The position numbers and the translations under genes were made by a program. A stretch of DNA of 64,000 nt from the NCBI GenBank assembly GCA_025786725.1, contig JAHLTZ010000003.1:620001-684000 (forward strand), given 5' to 3'. The notes beneath the pieces were generated by a model, which saw only the letters and a list, made by a program, of their open reading frames with translations, was not told the DNA's origin and did not search any database. Numbering within the stretch: the stretch's first letter is position 1; each line of letters opens with the position of its first letter. Of this stretch, positions 1-14,557 are shown piece by piece. Source of the DNA: Syncephalis fuscata (lineage: Eukaryota; Zoopagomycota; Zoopagomycetes; Zoopagales; Piptocephalidaceae).

Positions 1-1350
1 AATCGTAAACTTATCAACAATAGTCTTGACCCATCCAAGCCAGTTAGTGGACTGGAGACCGGCTGGTGGGTCGGAGTAGATCAAAAGATTGGGTGTATCA
101 TTTGCTATGCCTTCCAAAGCACCCTTGGTCGCCTCATCGATGATCTTTTCCTTAAGGTGCTTGGGCTTCACAACTGATGGATCAGCTTCTTGTGAAAGAT
201 AATAGGCCATAAGGCCGCAGACGTGAGGGGAAGCCATGGAAGTACCGGAGATAGTGTTGGTGGCCACGTTGGAGCCAATCCATGTCGACAAGATGTTGTG
301 ACCAGGAGCAAAGACATCGGTACATTTGCCGTAGTTAGAGAACCAGGCGCGTGTATCCTCAATGGTAGAAGCACCAACAGTGACGGCCTTGTCAGCGGAA
401 GCAGGTGAGTAGTCGCAAGCATCACGGTTATCATTACCAGCTGCCACGGCAAAGTGCACACCAGCCTCAACAGCAGCGTTGACTGCCATATTCAAGGCAC
501 GAGAGAAGCCACCGCCCAACGACATGTTGGCTACGCTAGCATGTCTCTTCTTCGACTTCTTGGCCTCTTGAGCGGCCAATCCATGTGCTTCGGCGACCCA
601 CTGGACACCACCAACGACGTCGGACATAGAGCCGGATCCGTTGGAGCGCAACACCTTGACTGCAACGATATTGGCGTTTTTGGCAACACCGTAACGATGG
701 CCAGCTACAGTACCAGCCACATGCGTACCGTGGCCGTTGCCATCCTTATCTTCGTCGTTTTGTGGGATAGTGGCGCCCCATGTAGCACGGCCTTCAAAAT
801 CGACATGATGGATATTGACACCAGTATCCACAATATAGGCAGTAATATCATGGCCACCATCATGCGCGTATGGGTATTTGTTAAAGGTGCGGAAGGTCAA
901 CGTCTCACGGTGAGCAATACGAGCTAGACCCCAAGGGGCATTTCTTTGCAAATCAGTTGCGTAGACAGTCGAGTCATGTTCGACAAAGGCAACTTCATCG
1001 GCATTGCGCACCTTGTCGACCACTTCACTGGTAAATTTGCCAGCATAGCCACGCAGTCCATCCATTTCGTATACGTGATGCATCTGGTTTTCACCACCAT
1101 CACTAACAAGACCGCCGTGTTGGGCAAGGAAAGCCGCCAATAGATTGTGATGTGATTCAATCTGCTGTTCAGATAAATCCTTTTTCAACACAACGATGTA
1201 GCTATCTTGAATGACATCGGCATTATCGGTTGATAGCAAAGGAGCTACATTGCCGCTTGTGTGATGACGTGCATCAACACCAACTGAAACCAAAGCAATC
1301 ACCGCAACTGCTGCGGAAGCAAGCAAATACACTGTTCTAACAGGACGCAT
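1..1350 (-). CDS. Subtilisin-like serine protease (Proteinase K / cerevisin type), 3' end cut off
   Basis: The reverse strand is open without introns from an ATG at 1350 down to the window edge (450 codons, no stop reached). The N-terminus MRPVRTVYLL... is a signal peptide. An I9-type propeptide follows (SYIVVLKKDLS, about residues 60-130). The S8 catalytic triad is visible: Asp175 in YIVDTGVN, His207 in GHGTHVAG, Ser371 in GTSMASPHV. This is the layout of secreted or vacuolar fungal subtilases (proteinase K, yeast Prb1), which degrade proteins after autocatalytic loss of the propeptide. The missing part is the extreme C-terminus. Whether it is secreted or vacuolar cannot be told from the sequence. 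Family call is very secure. Confidence 0.95.
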   Translation of the reverse strand, partial: MRPVRTVYLLASAAVAVIALVSVGVDARHHTSGNVAPLLSTDNADVIQDSYIVVLKKDLSEQQIESHHNLLAAFLAQHGGLVSDGGENQMHHVYEMDGLRGYAGKFTSEVVDKVRNADEVAFVEHDSTVYATDLQRNAPWGLARIAHRETLTFRTFNKYPYAHDGGHDITAYIVDTGVNIHHVDFEGRATWGATIPQNDEDKDGNGHGTHVAGTVAGHRYGVAKNANIVAVKVLRSNGSGSMSDVVGGVQWVAEAHGLAAQEAKKSKKRHASVANMSLGGGFSRALNMAVNAAVEAGVHFAVAAGNDNRDACDYSPASADKAVTVGASTIEDTRAWFSNYGKCTDVFAPGHNILSTWIGSNVATNTISGTSMASPHVCGLMAYYLSQEADPSVVKPKHLKEKIIDEATKGALEGIANDTPNLLIYSDPPAGLQSTNWLGWVKTIVDKFTI

Positions 1351-2950
1351 CTTGAAATAGCTGCAACAATTAAAGGCTTAATCGAATCAGTGCTATTGAC
1401 TACTAGCTGATTGGCAAGACAGAGTAAAGTAGGTTGTTAAGCAAGAACCAACAGTTATGGAAAACAAAAGGTAGTGAAGGTAAAGGCAACAGATGAAGTC
1501 TTAATCGCCAAGCAATATAAAACAAAGTAGTAGCGATAGTAAATGTTGTTGTAGTAGAAGTAGTGGACTATGAAGAAAAAGGGGCGATGATAGAAACAAT
1601 GACGCTAGAGACTAGCAATAGAAAAAAAGTGCCGTTGATGATAAGAGTAGTAGTAGTAGTAGTAGTAGTAGTTAAGTAAAGGAGAAAGAGAAAGAAGAGT
1701 ATGACGAGAGTATATGTGATGGGAGCTCGCCAGTCACTTTACGGACATTTATAGGTTCGCGGAACTATAGACTGGTCATGTGGTGTTGAGAACAGCAATT
1801 GTATTGGCTAAAATACAATTGTGTGTGTGTGAGAGTGAGTAGAGCAAAGTTCTATATTATATGGCAATAATGGTAATAATAAGGATGATTTAATGAAAAG
1901 GGGATACAAACTGATGGATGGCTCATTCTTCCCCAATAATATGATGACTCAGATGACGAATTGACATCATTCATGTCACCATACTAGCATACGATAGCAG
2001 TGTTGTTTATTTACATTAGTGATTACATATTTGTATATAATAAAGCTATTCGCTATTTACGATGAATACACTTATAGGCTAGTCATCAATTTGCCCATAG
2101 TCATACTATATGTATGTTGATACGCAGACCAGCATATGGTTCCCCTTGTACACCAGTTTGCAACAACAAGCAGTATTGAGCCTGTTGATTGGTGCGCTGA
2201 CACCAACAGTACTACATACAACAAGCATGTAATTGATTGATAGGACAGGTCATTAGCTGCAAAATCAACATATATATATATATATAAAACAGCATACGTA
2301 CTAGTCATGATATAATGGCTGGATATGCGCTATTGAATGCGTACGCAGCAAAGTTACAGCTACATGCATCGGTAGTAGCAGATAGAAGCAGCAAGCTTGT
2401 AATTTACTCAAAACTGAATGTCAAAAAAGACAAAAGGGGTGAGCACAAATAAGTCGTCGTAGATAATGGATACAAGTAACATGTGCCATGGATTATTCAC
2501 TATTTGCTAGTCAATAAGCTGTAGCTTAGTTAGATGGCGGCGTTTATGACTAGTACTAGTATTACGATCCTTATTATGATTATTATGTTGTTGCTATAAA
2601 TTATACTAATGCACTCCTTTCAATTCAATCATTGTCAAAGTGTCAATAGACGTCATTATTCTACACTTTAACAGTCATCTATACAAGCTATTTCCTTTGA
2701 TCTACCATTTAATACTATTCGTATTTTTTTACCAATTCTGTTGTCGTTTTTAACTAGAAAGAAGCCAAGACTGTCCCACGAGTCGTCGTTGTTCGTATCG
2801 TATCCTATTCGCTAGGCATTGCTGGCGTGACCAGCTAGTACCTACCGTCTTCTACCTTTATTGTTTCTTTTAACCATTCTTCATCTTTACTTTTCTATCT
2901 TAATATTGCCTAGTCTGTCATTTTATTCCAATTGTGCTTGCCACTTAATA
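1351..2950. other. Intergenic region with divergent promoters and an AGT microsatellite
   Basis: No convincing gene. It lies between two divergent genes and must hold both promoters. An (AGT)n tract lies at about 1645-1672 and a short (TA)n at about 2270-2286. The small open frames here have no recognisable domain and begin at non-ATG codons or lack context. Confidence 0.6.
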
Positions 2951-5479
2951 ATGTTCCATTTGGTAGAGTCGCGCCCCACAAGTGGCGATAGTGTTGCTGG
3001 CTTGTGGCGGCCCTCATTTACGCGCGATCGACATCTTTTGTACACGATTGGTGGTGGGGGTGTAGTGCCAGAGCATGTGCAACAGCTTGATCTCCGCACA
3101 GGTATATGGACCAGTTTACAGGTGGGTTGCTGTAACAGGATATCATCTATATAGGAATTGCTAGCGAATAGCCACAATGATAACACTAGTAACTAACGGC
3201 TTGTTTGTTGTTACGACAGACTAAAGGTGGCACTCCACCTACAAAACGCTATGGCCACACAGCAGTATTATGGCGTAATTACATTGTAGTATTTGGCAAG
3301 TAGGCATTAAACACATACTACACTATATATATATATCTATGTATATATAGCTGTATATTATATGTAAATGCATTTATATAGCTATTAAACTAACTTGATT
3401 ATAGGTGGTATCAATGAACGACAAGAGTTTTGCGGTGATGTGCTTTTATTTGGTCTAAACGATCATATCTGGTACCAGCCAACGATCCATGGACATCATG
3501 CGGCACCGCGCTATCTACATACTGCTTTGGTCTACAAAAACAAGATGTATGTTTATGGTGGATTTTCAAAAAATACCACATGTAAGTGTATAGCATTACA
3601 GCTGCCACGATAAATTGACTAATTTATGTGTATTTATTTAGCTGGCCGTAAGTATCAAGACATTAATAATAGCTACATGTAATAATAATAGTTTAAAACA
3701 GTAACCTGTGTACTTGCACAAATGAATGTGCTTGATTTGAGCACGTTTACTTGGCAAAAGCCTTATATTGTACCGCCACGCTATAACCATTCTGCTTTGT
3801 TGGTCCACGATCAAATGTACATCTATGCCGGCAAGAATGGCGGCGGACATACTGTCATTGATATGTATGTTGTAGATCTTTGTTCTAACAAGATACGGCC
3901 ACAAGACAGTATTACCGGCCAGATTGAACCATTAAAGTCGCATCATTTTATGGAATCAGTGGGCGATAATCGTGTTGTTATGTTTGGCAAGTTTCTTAAG
4001 ACGCCTCAAAAGCTTGAATACACTGTTTGCTTGTTGGATTTAAACACTTCAAAGTGGCATAAATTTCCCAAAGAACGCAGCTTAGAGCAAGGTGTATGGA
4101 ACTATTTTACTACAGCAACTGCCGAGGAACTTGGCGACAACCTACTTGATGTCGATGACCCGCACCAGCGCCATCTTGTATTTCTCGGTAATACAGATCC
4201 TGATCGTCCTCCGCTATACGATCATTTCAGAGATATGCTTGTTGTAAGTCTAAAACCAACGAGTGTATGGCAAGTACCGCGTGAAACGATACAATACGAC
4301 TTTGATCAACTGTTTAAACTTCCGGATGTTGCTGATTTTACACTGAAGCCAGCCGATGGCAAGCCAATAGGTGTTCATCGGGCCATACTTTATGCAAGGT
4401 GGTCTCACTTTCGTAACATGTACAATAGTGGCATGAAAGAGGCGACATGTGACTGGATGGAGCTACTTGAGCCGCATTCAGTAGTTCTAGCATTTACTCG
4501 CTATATTTATACGGATAAATTGGCCGAAAACATGTCGACCGAAGAGGTGATTGGCGTATTAAGCATGGCCAATATGTATTTTGTGCCACGCCTTACAAAG
4601 CTATGCTGCCGTCGACTGGCTAAAAAGCATTTATCGCCCACAACAGCCGTTGCCATTTTTCAAGCTGCTCTGTTGAATCAAGAAGCCGGATTGAAGCTAG
4701 TTGCATTAGAGTATATCTTTCGTAACTTTGGTAGAATATGGCACTCTAGAGGACTTGAACAATTGAATGAAGAAGGCATGGAAGAACTTGATCGCTGCAT
4801 TCCAATGTACGCAGAACTGGTTGTTAAGAAGAAAGAAGTCTCTTCAGCGCCGACTATATTACCGGCAACAGTTGAATCAGAGCATAGCATCGATCCAGCT
4901 GCCACACTTGCTACTCAAAATACTTCAAATACAACTGATATGGTAGCAATGTTGATTACTGCTGTTGCCACAGCTTTATCTACACAAGATCAGCAACAGT
5001 CACAGCAAGAGTTGTTGCCACTACAGCCGACTATACTACAACAGCAGATTCAACAAAATCTGCAACAATTAGTTCAACAACAACAACAACAACAGCAACA
5101 ACCTCAAGAGCAATTGCAAGGACTTTTGCAACAATCATTACAAGCACTACAACAACGACAGTTACAACATATACAAACATTGTTACAACAAAACCAACAA
5201 CAACAACAACAACCGGGACAAAGAAACCAACAACAACAACGACAACGACAAAGGCGACAACAGCTGCAACAACAACAACAACAACAAAATACAAATCTAC
5301 TAGCTCCTCCATTTATCAACGATTTATACCGTAGTATGAATGATTCGCCTATTTTAATTCAACATGAAATAAGTCGTATTGGTAATAGCGAACATGAAGA
5401 TGATTCTGTAGAGTATGATGAAGAAACTGTTACCAATACTTATGAAGAAGAGATTGAAGCAGATACAAGCACTAATTGA
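2951..5479 (+). CDS. Kelch-repeat / BTB domain protein with C-terminal polyglutamine tract
   Basis: Proposed exons 2951-3121, 3220-3295, 3405-3581, 3642-3647 and 3702-5479 total 2208 nt (735 aa) in one continuous phase. Kelch blades span residues 15-310 (LYTIGGGG, VVFGGINER, MYVYGGFS, MYIYAGKNG). A BTB/POZ domain covers about 350-450 (FKLPDVADFTL ... VHRAILYARW), followed by a BACK-like helical stretch and a glutamine-rich region at about 580-670. Kelch/BTB proteins usually act as substrate adaptors for cullin-3 ubiquitin ligases or as scaffolds. Intron 2 has a GC donor (G|GCAAGT at 3296), because the GT alternative hits a stop. The fourth exon is only 6 nt; skipping it also keeps frame, so its use is not certain. 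Confidence 0.88.
5005..5300 (+). repeat. CAA/CAG repeat encoding polyglutamine
   Basis: An imperfect CAA/CAG tract inside the last exon of the kelch/BTB gene encodes a Gln-rich segment interrupted by Leu, Arg and Pro. The antisense strand shows false open frames rich in Val or Cys over the same stretch, which are shadows of the repeat. Confidence 0.9.
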
Positions 5480-7699
5480 TCTTTTTGATTTTATATTATA
5501 GCCAGACATACTATACATTTACATGTATGTTCTATTTAATGGTAGAACAGCAAAAACAAGCAATTTATTAATTCAAATTTATTTAGTCGTCTATCCTTAT
5601 ATTTTTATCCCTTTGTATAATTGACAATAATATATATTGATTAGTTGCTTGCTATTTTCACTCCATCTCCTTTTATTTGTTATAACTTTTGGTGTATATA
5701 ATCATTGCTGATCAGCATTAATTATAATAATAATCACAACAATAGTGTTAATAGTAATAATAGCTTTAATAGTTTTATAGTGATCATTATGGTAATAATA
5801 TATTAATGTGTGACTGTTTTAGTGTAATCTCCATTATTACATCATTTTAACTATAAATAATATGGCAAGCATCAGATAATCATAACTATAATTAAAGATC
5901 TTCATTAATAAGATTTTCTTTTTATTAATGACTTAGACCATCTAGTAAATCATTATACATATAATATCGAGTAAGGTATAATCTTGTGGAATAGGATAAA
6001 CCGACGACTATATGATTGTCTGGCGATCTTGACGCGGTGTTTGAAAATAAACCACATAACAAATCTGGCCCGTCTTGGGAACTTTTATCAATTCGAGGAG
6101 CACACACACACAATGCACGCACACACACACACAAATGCACACCACTCCTCTTTTACGATACATTTTGTTTCACTTTGATTGATATTAATCCACTAACAAG
6201 GACAAAAGTTTTAAATTTGCATGATACCTGTGTCGCGTGCACACATATCAAACTGCAACTACTCGTTTGCTCTAATTATATTCCCGTTTCTGCCCTGTGC
6301 TGCTCTCCTTCTTTCTCTATTAAGTAGTGTGCCTATGAAGGACTAGTACGCGTATACATTATACAGTATTAAACACTCTTTTTTCTTTCTTTCTTGCTTG
6401 CTTGCTTGTCGTTGATCCGTTTTACACGTTCATTTGCCTACATACACACGCCCATTCACTATTTCATTCGCCGTATGGCCCTTCATCTTTTATAGTATCA
6501 TTGAAACGAAGCTTCCAAGCAATTTCCTTTTTACTATTTCATTTCCTTTTATTGGCAAGCCTTCCACTTTTGTTTTCCACTTTCTGCCTTATAACTGAAG
6601 CCTCACTATATTACCCGACGACTCATACGTTTTTTCTAGCATTTACAACCAGCTATATCACTTTCCCTCTTGCTTCTAAAGACATTGAGTAACCAAAGTT
6701 TAGTCTCTGATCGTTTTGTCTCGGCACCGTCATATCTACTGCCTTAGGTACAATCGTGCACTTTTCTCTGTAACAGCAGTCAAACCAAATAGCTTATTGT
6801 TCGTCTAGCATTGCGCATGTGTAGACACCGCAATTAAACGTTCAAACATTTGGCAAAAGAAAGAGCAATAACGTTAGTAACAATAGCGAGCATATACATA
6901 TACATATATATATACTTATTTTATTCATATATACATATACTGATATTGATATTAATACAGAGCATCGTTTTTCTGTTTGTTGAACTGCACAGCAAGGGTA
7001 CTGCTATCTTTTCTACAAACGCGCGCTCAGACGCTTTTTCTCTTATTCGCTCATTTAAACTACTCTCATCTTACTGGCGTCGACGCCTTCCCCTTGTGCC
7101 TTTAAACGCTTTTATTTCTACTATCACTCATCTACCTGTCGAGGCGCGCGCAGCTGTGCTCGCGTGCTATTTCCCTGCCGGCAACTCTTTTTGGCTGTCG
7201 TGGCTGTGTCGAGTTTTTGCATCCGCACTTCATCTGCACCCACACTCTTCACCAACAACACACCACTCTTTCACCCGCACGCACTTCTCTCTCTCTCTTG
7301 CTCCTATTCTCTTTCGCTTTTTCAAGCTTCCACACCTTTTCTCTTTTTCTATTATCGCACCTTTGAGCAGTTGGATTGCGTGATCTTATCTTGTTGCTAG
7401 CTGGCTGGCTTGTTGTGCACACAAACATACCTGGGTAGTCTGATTATACACCCGTGCCGCAGCTTGGTATTTGACCCATCATTGTTCTATTGAACCGTTT
7501 GCTTTTACTGGTAAGCTATTGTCATCCTCATCGTTTCCTTGGCCAACCATGTTTGGCTAGATGAGAACTGGAAAGTACTTGAACACGTGTTATTAACGAA
7601 CCATCTTGTCTTTTTTACCTTGATGCGTATGTTGTGTGTGTGTGTGTGTGTGTGTGTATGCGTATTGGTGCTTGTATGCGTCTGTTTATAGTGGCCACC
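5480..7699. promoter_or_regulatory. Long intergenic and leader region upstream of the PKA gene, with CA and GT microsatellites
   Basis: No supported coding gene. An AT-rich part (5480-6050) is followed by a CA repeat at about 6100-6142 and then about 1 kb of strongly pyrimidine-rich DNA (6360-7400), typical of a fungal promoter and leader. A (GT)n tract at 7633-7658 sits about 40 nt before the PKA start codon, so it is probably transcribed. Open frames here are low-complexity products of the CT and CA runs. Confidence 0.6.
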
Positions 7700-9469
7700 A
7701 TGTCGTTTCTCAACAAGATTGGCCCGAGTGGCAAAAACTACGCTATAACTATGCCTGGAGCGTCGCCAAACTACGCTTATCATAAACAACAACCACAGAC
7801 CGGGCCGATCAAGGATCCATATCATGAACCGCAACAGTCACAGCAAAACCACGCTTATTACTCGCCTAACAATAACATTGCCAATACTACTACTACTTCC
7901 TCCACCTCGTTAATGCAACAACCACATCCATCATCGCCGCATGCGTATGGTGGCCAGCAGCACTACCAGCAACATCATCATTCTTCACAGCAGCAGCAAC
8001 AACAGCAGCAATTGAATTATGGTAGTGCATCTCCTGTGGCCACCAAACCACCACAGCCAGGCTATGGCTTGTCCATTCATCCATCGGCACAGCCAGTATA
8101 CGATAATGGGTATAACAAGGTAATTAATTGATTCTACCAGCATACATGCTATTAATTGTTAAATTATTTGAACTAATAATGAATATATGTATTTATTTTA
8201 TCATTAGCCAATTCCTTCGCCTAAACCGGCCAATGCTGTATCGTCGAGTGGGCTATCGATGATTTCAGAAACGAATCATGCTCATTCGGCTTCCGTAGCT
8301 ACACCAGCACTCCCTTCGCCACCCACGCACCCGGCGTCGCCACCTTCGCCGCAACAGCAGCAACGCCACAATGGAGCTACCGGCGTAGATGCGACAAGTC
8401 CGGCTCATGCAATGGCAAGTGCCAGTGCATCGACACCACGTGTGAATACACTTGAAGGTGTGCATTTAAAAGATTTTCATTTATCACGTACACTCGGTAC
8501 CGGTTCGTTCGGCCGAGTTCATTTGGTTCAGCTTAAAAGCACTGGTGCCTACTATGCGATGAAGGTTCTAAAGAAGTCGGAAGTTGTTCGGCTTAAGCAA
8601 GTGGAGCATATTGTCAATGAAAAGTCGATTTTAGAACGTACACGACATCCATTTTTGGTCAATTTACTGGCTACCTTCCAGGATTCGGTAAATCTTTATA
8701 TGATTATGGAATATGTTGTAGGCGGTGAAATGTTTACTTATTTACGGAAATTCCAAGTAAGTATTTATTACTGAAAAACTAATGGTTGTTTAACAAATAC
8801 TAACATAATAATTATTAGCGTTTTCCAAATCACGTAGCCAAGTTCTATGCAGCACAGGTAGTGTTGGCGTTTGAATACCTGCACTCGTTAGATGTCATTT
8901 ATCGTGATTTGAAACCGGAAAATCTGCTACTCAGCGAGTCGGGCAATGTAAAGATTACAGATTTCGGCTTTGCCAAACACGTCCCAGATGTGACATGGAC
9001 GCTATGTGGTACGCCCGACTATTTAGCGCCCGAAATTATCCAATCTAAAGGCTATGGTAAAGCCGTTGATTGGTACTCGCTGGGCATTCTTATTTTTGAA
9101 ATGCTGGCCGGCTATCCGCCATTCTACGATGAGGATCACTTCAAGCTTTACGAAAAGATCCTTATCGGTCGTATTAAATGGCCACCCCACATTGACCCAT
9201 TGGCCAAAGATCTTATTAAGCGCTTATTGGCGGCCGATCTTAGTAAACGTTATGGTAATCTGCGAGGTGGTGTAGAAGATATTAAGCGGCATCGGTGGTT
9301 CATGGATATTGATTGGGAGCAAATGAAGCGACTAGAGCTTAAAGCACCTGTCATTCCTGTAGTAAAGGGCGCTGGCGACACAAGTAACTTTGATCAATAT
9401 CCAGAATCTAACGAAGAATACGGCAGAGTGTGTGAAGATCCTTATGAGCAACTATTCAAAGGATTTTAA
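7700..9469 (+). CDS. cAMP-dependent protein kinase catalytic subunit (AGC kinase)
   Basis: Exons 7700-8119, 8208-8756 and 8819-9469 give 539 aa in frame. The ATG at 7700 has a strong context (gccaccATG). Residues 1-225 are low-complexity (Gln, His, Pro, Ser), as in fungal Tpk proteins. The kinase domain starts near residue 230: glycine loop GTGSFG (237-242), Lys259 in [15 protein letters not shown] (351-358), DFG (371-373), and [14 protein letters not shown] with the activation-loop Thr at 384. The protein ends in FKGF, an FxxF AGC tail motif. It phosphorylates Ser/Thr in the cAMP pathway that governs growth, nutrient sensing and morphogenesis. The regulatory subunit is not in this window. 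Confidence 0.96.
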
Positions 9470-10222
9470 GCATCATTTTCTTTAACTGATTCTTATTTTT
9501 TGCGCCTTTTGATCTTTTCACTCTGTTTCTCGTTTGATAACCATCGCTACTACACTACACTACTTACTACTTACTACTACTACTACTATTACTATTACTT
9601 CTACTACATTACTGTTACAGTTACAGACATTACTATTACTTCTACTACTAGTATTACTTCTCCTATTACAACAACGTTTACTACTATTATACCATTGATC
9701 GCCCCTACGCTTGTTTTTATTTTCATTTAAACTATTGTTGTTGCTGTTATTGTTTTACATTGAAAATAGGCACGCTACGTTTAGTATCGGTGTAATCCAG
9801 TGTTAAATATTGGTTTATATGGTTTTTTTGTTATTATGATATGGTTAGATAAGAATGATAAAAAGAGTACAAACTATTGATCGGTGCTTTATTGTATAGA
9901 GTGGAGGGACTCCAAATATTTATTTATTTTGAATCAAAGCATAGTGATATGAGTATAATAGCAATATTGAAACCATATCTTTGAATATCTATGTCTGAAC
10001 AGCTACAAATAATGAATAAAAGTCATTCTAGCCAAAATAGCAGTGTATTATTAGTAAAACAGTGAATAGTCTTTTAACATCAAAGTTTGATGTATATATA
10101 GCAATAATTAAATAATAGCCAACACCAATATTTTAAGGTATAATAATGGCCCACTAGTTTATTCATTTATTCATGCATAATATAGAGTGTGTAAAAATAT
10201 AATCTAATATAGCTATGTGCCA
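9470..10222. other. Intergenic region between convergent genes, with TAC/ATT repeats
   Basis: This is the 3' side of both the PKA gene (+) and the carrier gene (-). It contains imperfect TAC and ATT trinucleotide repeats at about 9545-9675. No gene seen. Confidence 0.6.
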
Positions 10223-11683
<1,461 letters not shown>

Positions 11684-12357
11684 AAAAAGTCGAATAAAAA
11701 AGTGGTAGTATAATAAGCGGGAAAAAAGTTAAGCTGCAATGGTGAATCGGAGATAAAAACAGTAAGACAGAGAAATACAAATCTGCCTGGCCACACAAGC
11801 ACACATGTGCTACAGCATGCGATAATGATTGCGTATTTTACTGCTCAATCATATGCAAGCCTATAAATAAATTGTAAAAATTACTAATAATTGACACATA
11901 TTGCACTATTTGACTTTATATTCATAGAATTCAATCATTATACGTAGCACCATACGAATAACAATATGTTACCATAAAGTCCGATCCGTCGATCCATATA
12001 CACTATATTTTAACTGGATTACTTATCCACTGTAGCTTATTCGTTTATTTTGCTTATATTATTCTATATTTATTACTAATTATGTTTTTTGTGGACTCCA
12101 ACTCGATACACTTGAATACATTTAAACACACGCTATATCATTAGTATTCATTTATTTCTTTGATCATTTAATTGATTTATATTATTTACTAGCTTGCAGT
12201 CAAGCATTCAATATAAATATAAAATTAAAACTAAAAAAGATCGAATCAAGAGCACAGTTTACATTGCGTCAACTCTCCAACAACGATCATATCACAGCGC
12301 AACAGTGTTAATTTTGTGACAAAAATTAATATAAAATAATAATAAAATTAAATGAAA
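11684..12357. other. Intergenic region, promoter of the carrier gene
   Basis: AT-rich sequence between two minus-strand genes. It should hold the carrier promoter and the ERG9 3' end. No further feature recognised. Confidence 0.5.
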
Positions 12358-13018
12358 CTATTGTTGCTGTGTATCAATAGCAATAAATCGGGTTGCTGCA
12401 AATGCTGCTATGCCAATGACAGTCGATGAAAGAACATTGGCCCATATATCTATACCGGACATAGGACGTTTCCAAGTGCCATTCGCGCCAAGTTGTGATT
12501 GAATCTAAATAGTGTTGTTAATAAATGTCGAAAAGAATAAGCTATTCAATTGTCGTCTTACTTGAGCAATAAATGTGGATAATTTAATAAAATTAGGATC
12601 AGAGGCATCATTATTCTTACGAGATATTTCTGCAAGAAACTCAAGGAAAATACCCCGGACCATCGTCATATCTTGTGCTTCGATAATAAGCTATTATTTA
12701 ATCCATAGAATAATTAATATTAAATATTATAATAAACTTGATTAGTAATCACTTACTTTGCATGCAAGTCCTTTACGAATCTTTATATTTCGTTCAAATA
12801 TCTGTGGATTATTAAACACTAATGCTAGTGTAGAGATGGCCATAACCTAAATAGACAATCTAGTTGGTATATGTCTCACTGTAATTATAGCAAATTACCT
12901 GGGGAATTGCACAGAAATTAAACACGGATTGATTACGAATAAGTGACATATACTCGATGGCATCGGGTATGTGTGATAATGCATCAAGACACATATGATT
13001 TAAACAAGCCAGAGCCTA

Positions 13019-13053
<35 letters not shown>

Positions 13054-14242
13054 TAGATATTAGTTAGAATAGTTTGTATAAAACAATAGCTGTAATAACA
13101 ATTAATAAATACTCACCTGTTTACGATTCTTTGGATCTCTAAACTCTTCAGGACTCTCAGCGTATTGTGCCCATATTTCTCGTGGCCAAAACAAACGACC
13201 ATCAATATGATCCTCAAGAAAATCACGAATAATATTTGTTTTTTGAAGCAATAAACCCATTGAATTAGAACTGTATAACGATCGGTTGGTTAGTATTAAT
13301 TCCTAATATTGATCCTATAACTTACAGATTTGTCTTTTCAGCAAATATTGGATCTGTATTAACGTATTAATATGGCATTGTATAACATAGATGTAATTTT
13401 ATTAAGCCTGCATTACCTTCCAGTTCCGATGCAGAGAATAACTCGCTTAGACCGATGCCCACCAGACCGGCAACATAATGGCAGTAAAGATCGTAGTCTT
13501 CTTTGTTGACTACACGGCGTGTACAAAATTCGGCCATACCATGACCCATGCGGCGAGTAATATCGGCAATGACTTGCTGATATCTATAGCATTGTATTAA
13601 GTATCTACTACACAATAGATAAACACGCCATTTACCTTGGCTTAATCAGTAGGAAAAAATCAATAATAACATTGAATTCCACCAATACATCTCGATCTTT
13701 CTCGTTGGGTCCAGCTAATGGTTGGTTATGATCACCATTAATATTGTGGTGTAAATAATAGCACCTACTTACATTCAGTAAAATTCCAACCCTTTTCAAA
13801 TATATATTCATGGAAATGTTGTAATACAAATATTTTGCGATCCAAGGATAATGTCATATCATCCTCTAATTAATAATACGGTGTTAGCAAACATTCCAAC
13901 TCACACTATTATTATTATTCACTTGCCTACAGTATCTAATGCTCGAAGAATAACATAAAATAGACACACCTATCAATTTATAATATTAATAACTATGTTC
14001 TTTATATAATTAAACACCCAACCTACCGGGTCCATTAACTCTTCATCAAGCTCTTTGATAACTGCCGAGAAAGAACGCGACGTTCTATTTAATAGGTTAT
14101 AGCAAATATAGCGCGCCTTATTGGTAATGGTGCCGTCTGCCGTCACAGCCGGATTGACAACAGCACTTGGCCGAACCAGCTTATAGTTAAGCATGGCGAG
14201 TAATTCCGCCGGCCGAATAAGCGCTTCAATAATAGGGCTCAT
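12358..14242 (-). CDS. ERG9: Squalene synthase (farnesyl-diphosphate farnesyltransferase)
   Basis: Eleven exons: 14242-14027, 13969-13927, 13865-13773, 13714-13636, 13583-13417, 13353-13326, 13270-13117, 13015-12899, 12846-12757, 12690-12562, 12504-12358. They sum to 1263 nt (420 aa), the usual family length. It joins two farnesyl diphosphates to squalene, the first committed step of sterol synthesis, on the ER membrane. Visible motifs: the aspartate-rich LRALDTVEDDM (Asp84-Glu87-Asp88) and [13 protein letters not shown] (225-229) that bind Mg-diphosphate, [35 protein letters not shown], and a C-terminal membrane anchor ([16 protein letters not shown]). Intron 2 has a GC donor (G|GCAAGT at 13926). 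A 101-nt intron carries an (ATA)n run. Same pathway as NPC1 (sterol transport) further along. Confidence 0.97.
13020..13053. repeat. (ATA)n microsatellite inside an ERG9 intron
   Basis: About eleven ATA/TAA units lie within intron 7 of the squalene synthase gene and make it about twice as long as its neighbours. Confidence 0.85.
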
Positions 14243-14557
14243 ATTACTTGCAAAAAATCAATAAGTAAGAAACAATAGGGCCGATACTGGCGTGTTAGTT
14301 GCTATGTTCGTTTTAATACTGGCCTCACACAAAGGCGTGCACATTTTCTATCATCTAGACCATCATGCTAGATATCGATAGACCAATCAGCAATGAGTGC
14401 CATGGATCAGGTCATCTATTCCTCCGACCAATGATGGTTACTTATGTATGATTATTGTTGTTATTTACAGACGTATTAATGTGAATCGGTAATTAAATTT
14501 AAATATTATTTTATTCAAATAAAACTATGCATAGACAAAGAATAACATAAATAAAGT
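14243..14557. promoter_or_regulatory. Short intergenic region, ERG9 promoter
   Basis: 315 bp between the ERG9 start codon and the stop codon of the next minus-strand gene. It must contain the ERG9 promoter. No sterol-response element could be identified with confidence. Confidence 0.5.

Noticed and set aside
5031-5312. Open frames on the minus strand rich in Val or Cys.
   Set aside because: Antisense shadow of the CAA/CAG repeat of the kelch/BTB gene; no independent signal.
6016-7400. Several plus-strand frames of 60-180 codons between the kelch and PKA genes.
   Set aside because: They arise from CA, CT and T-rich runs; translations are low-complexity and the region behaves as promoter and leader.
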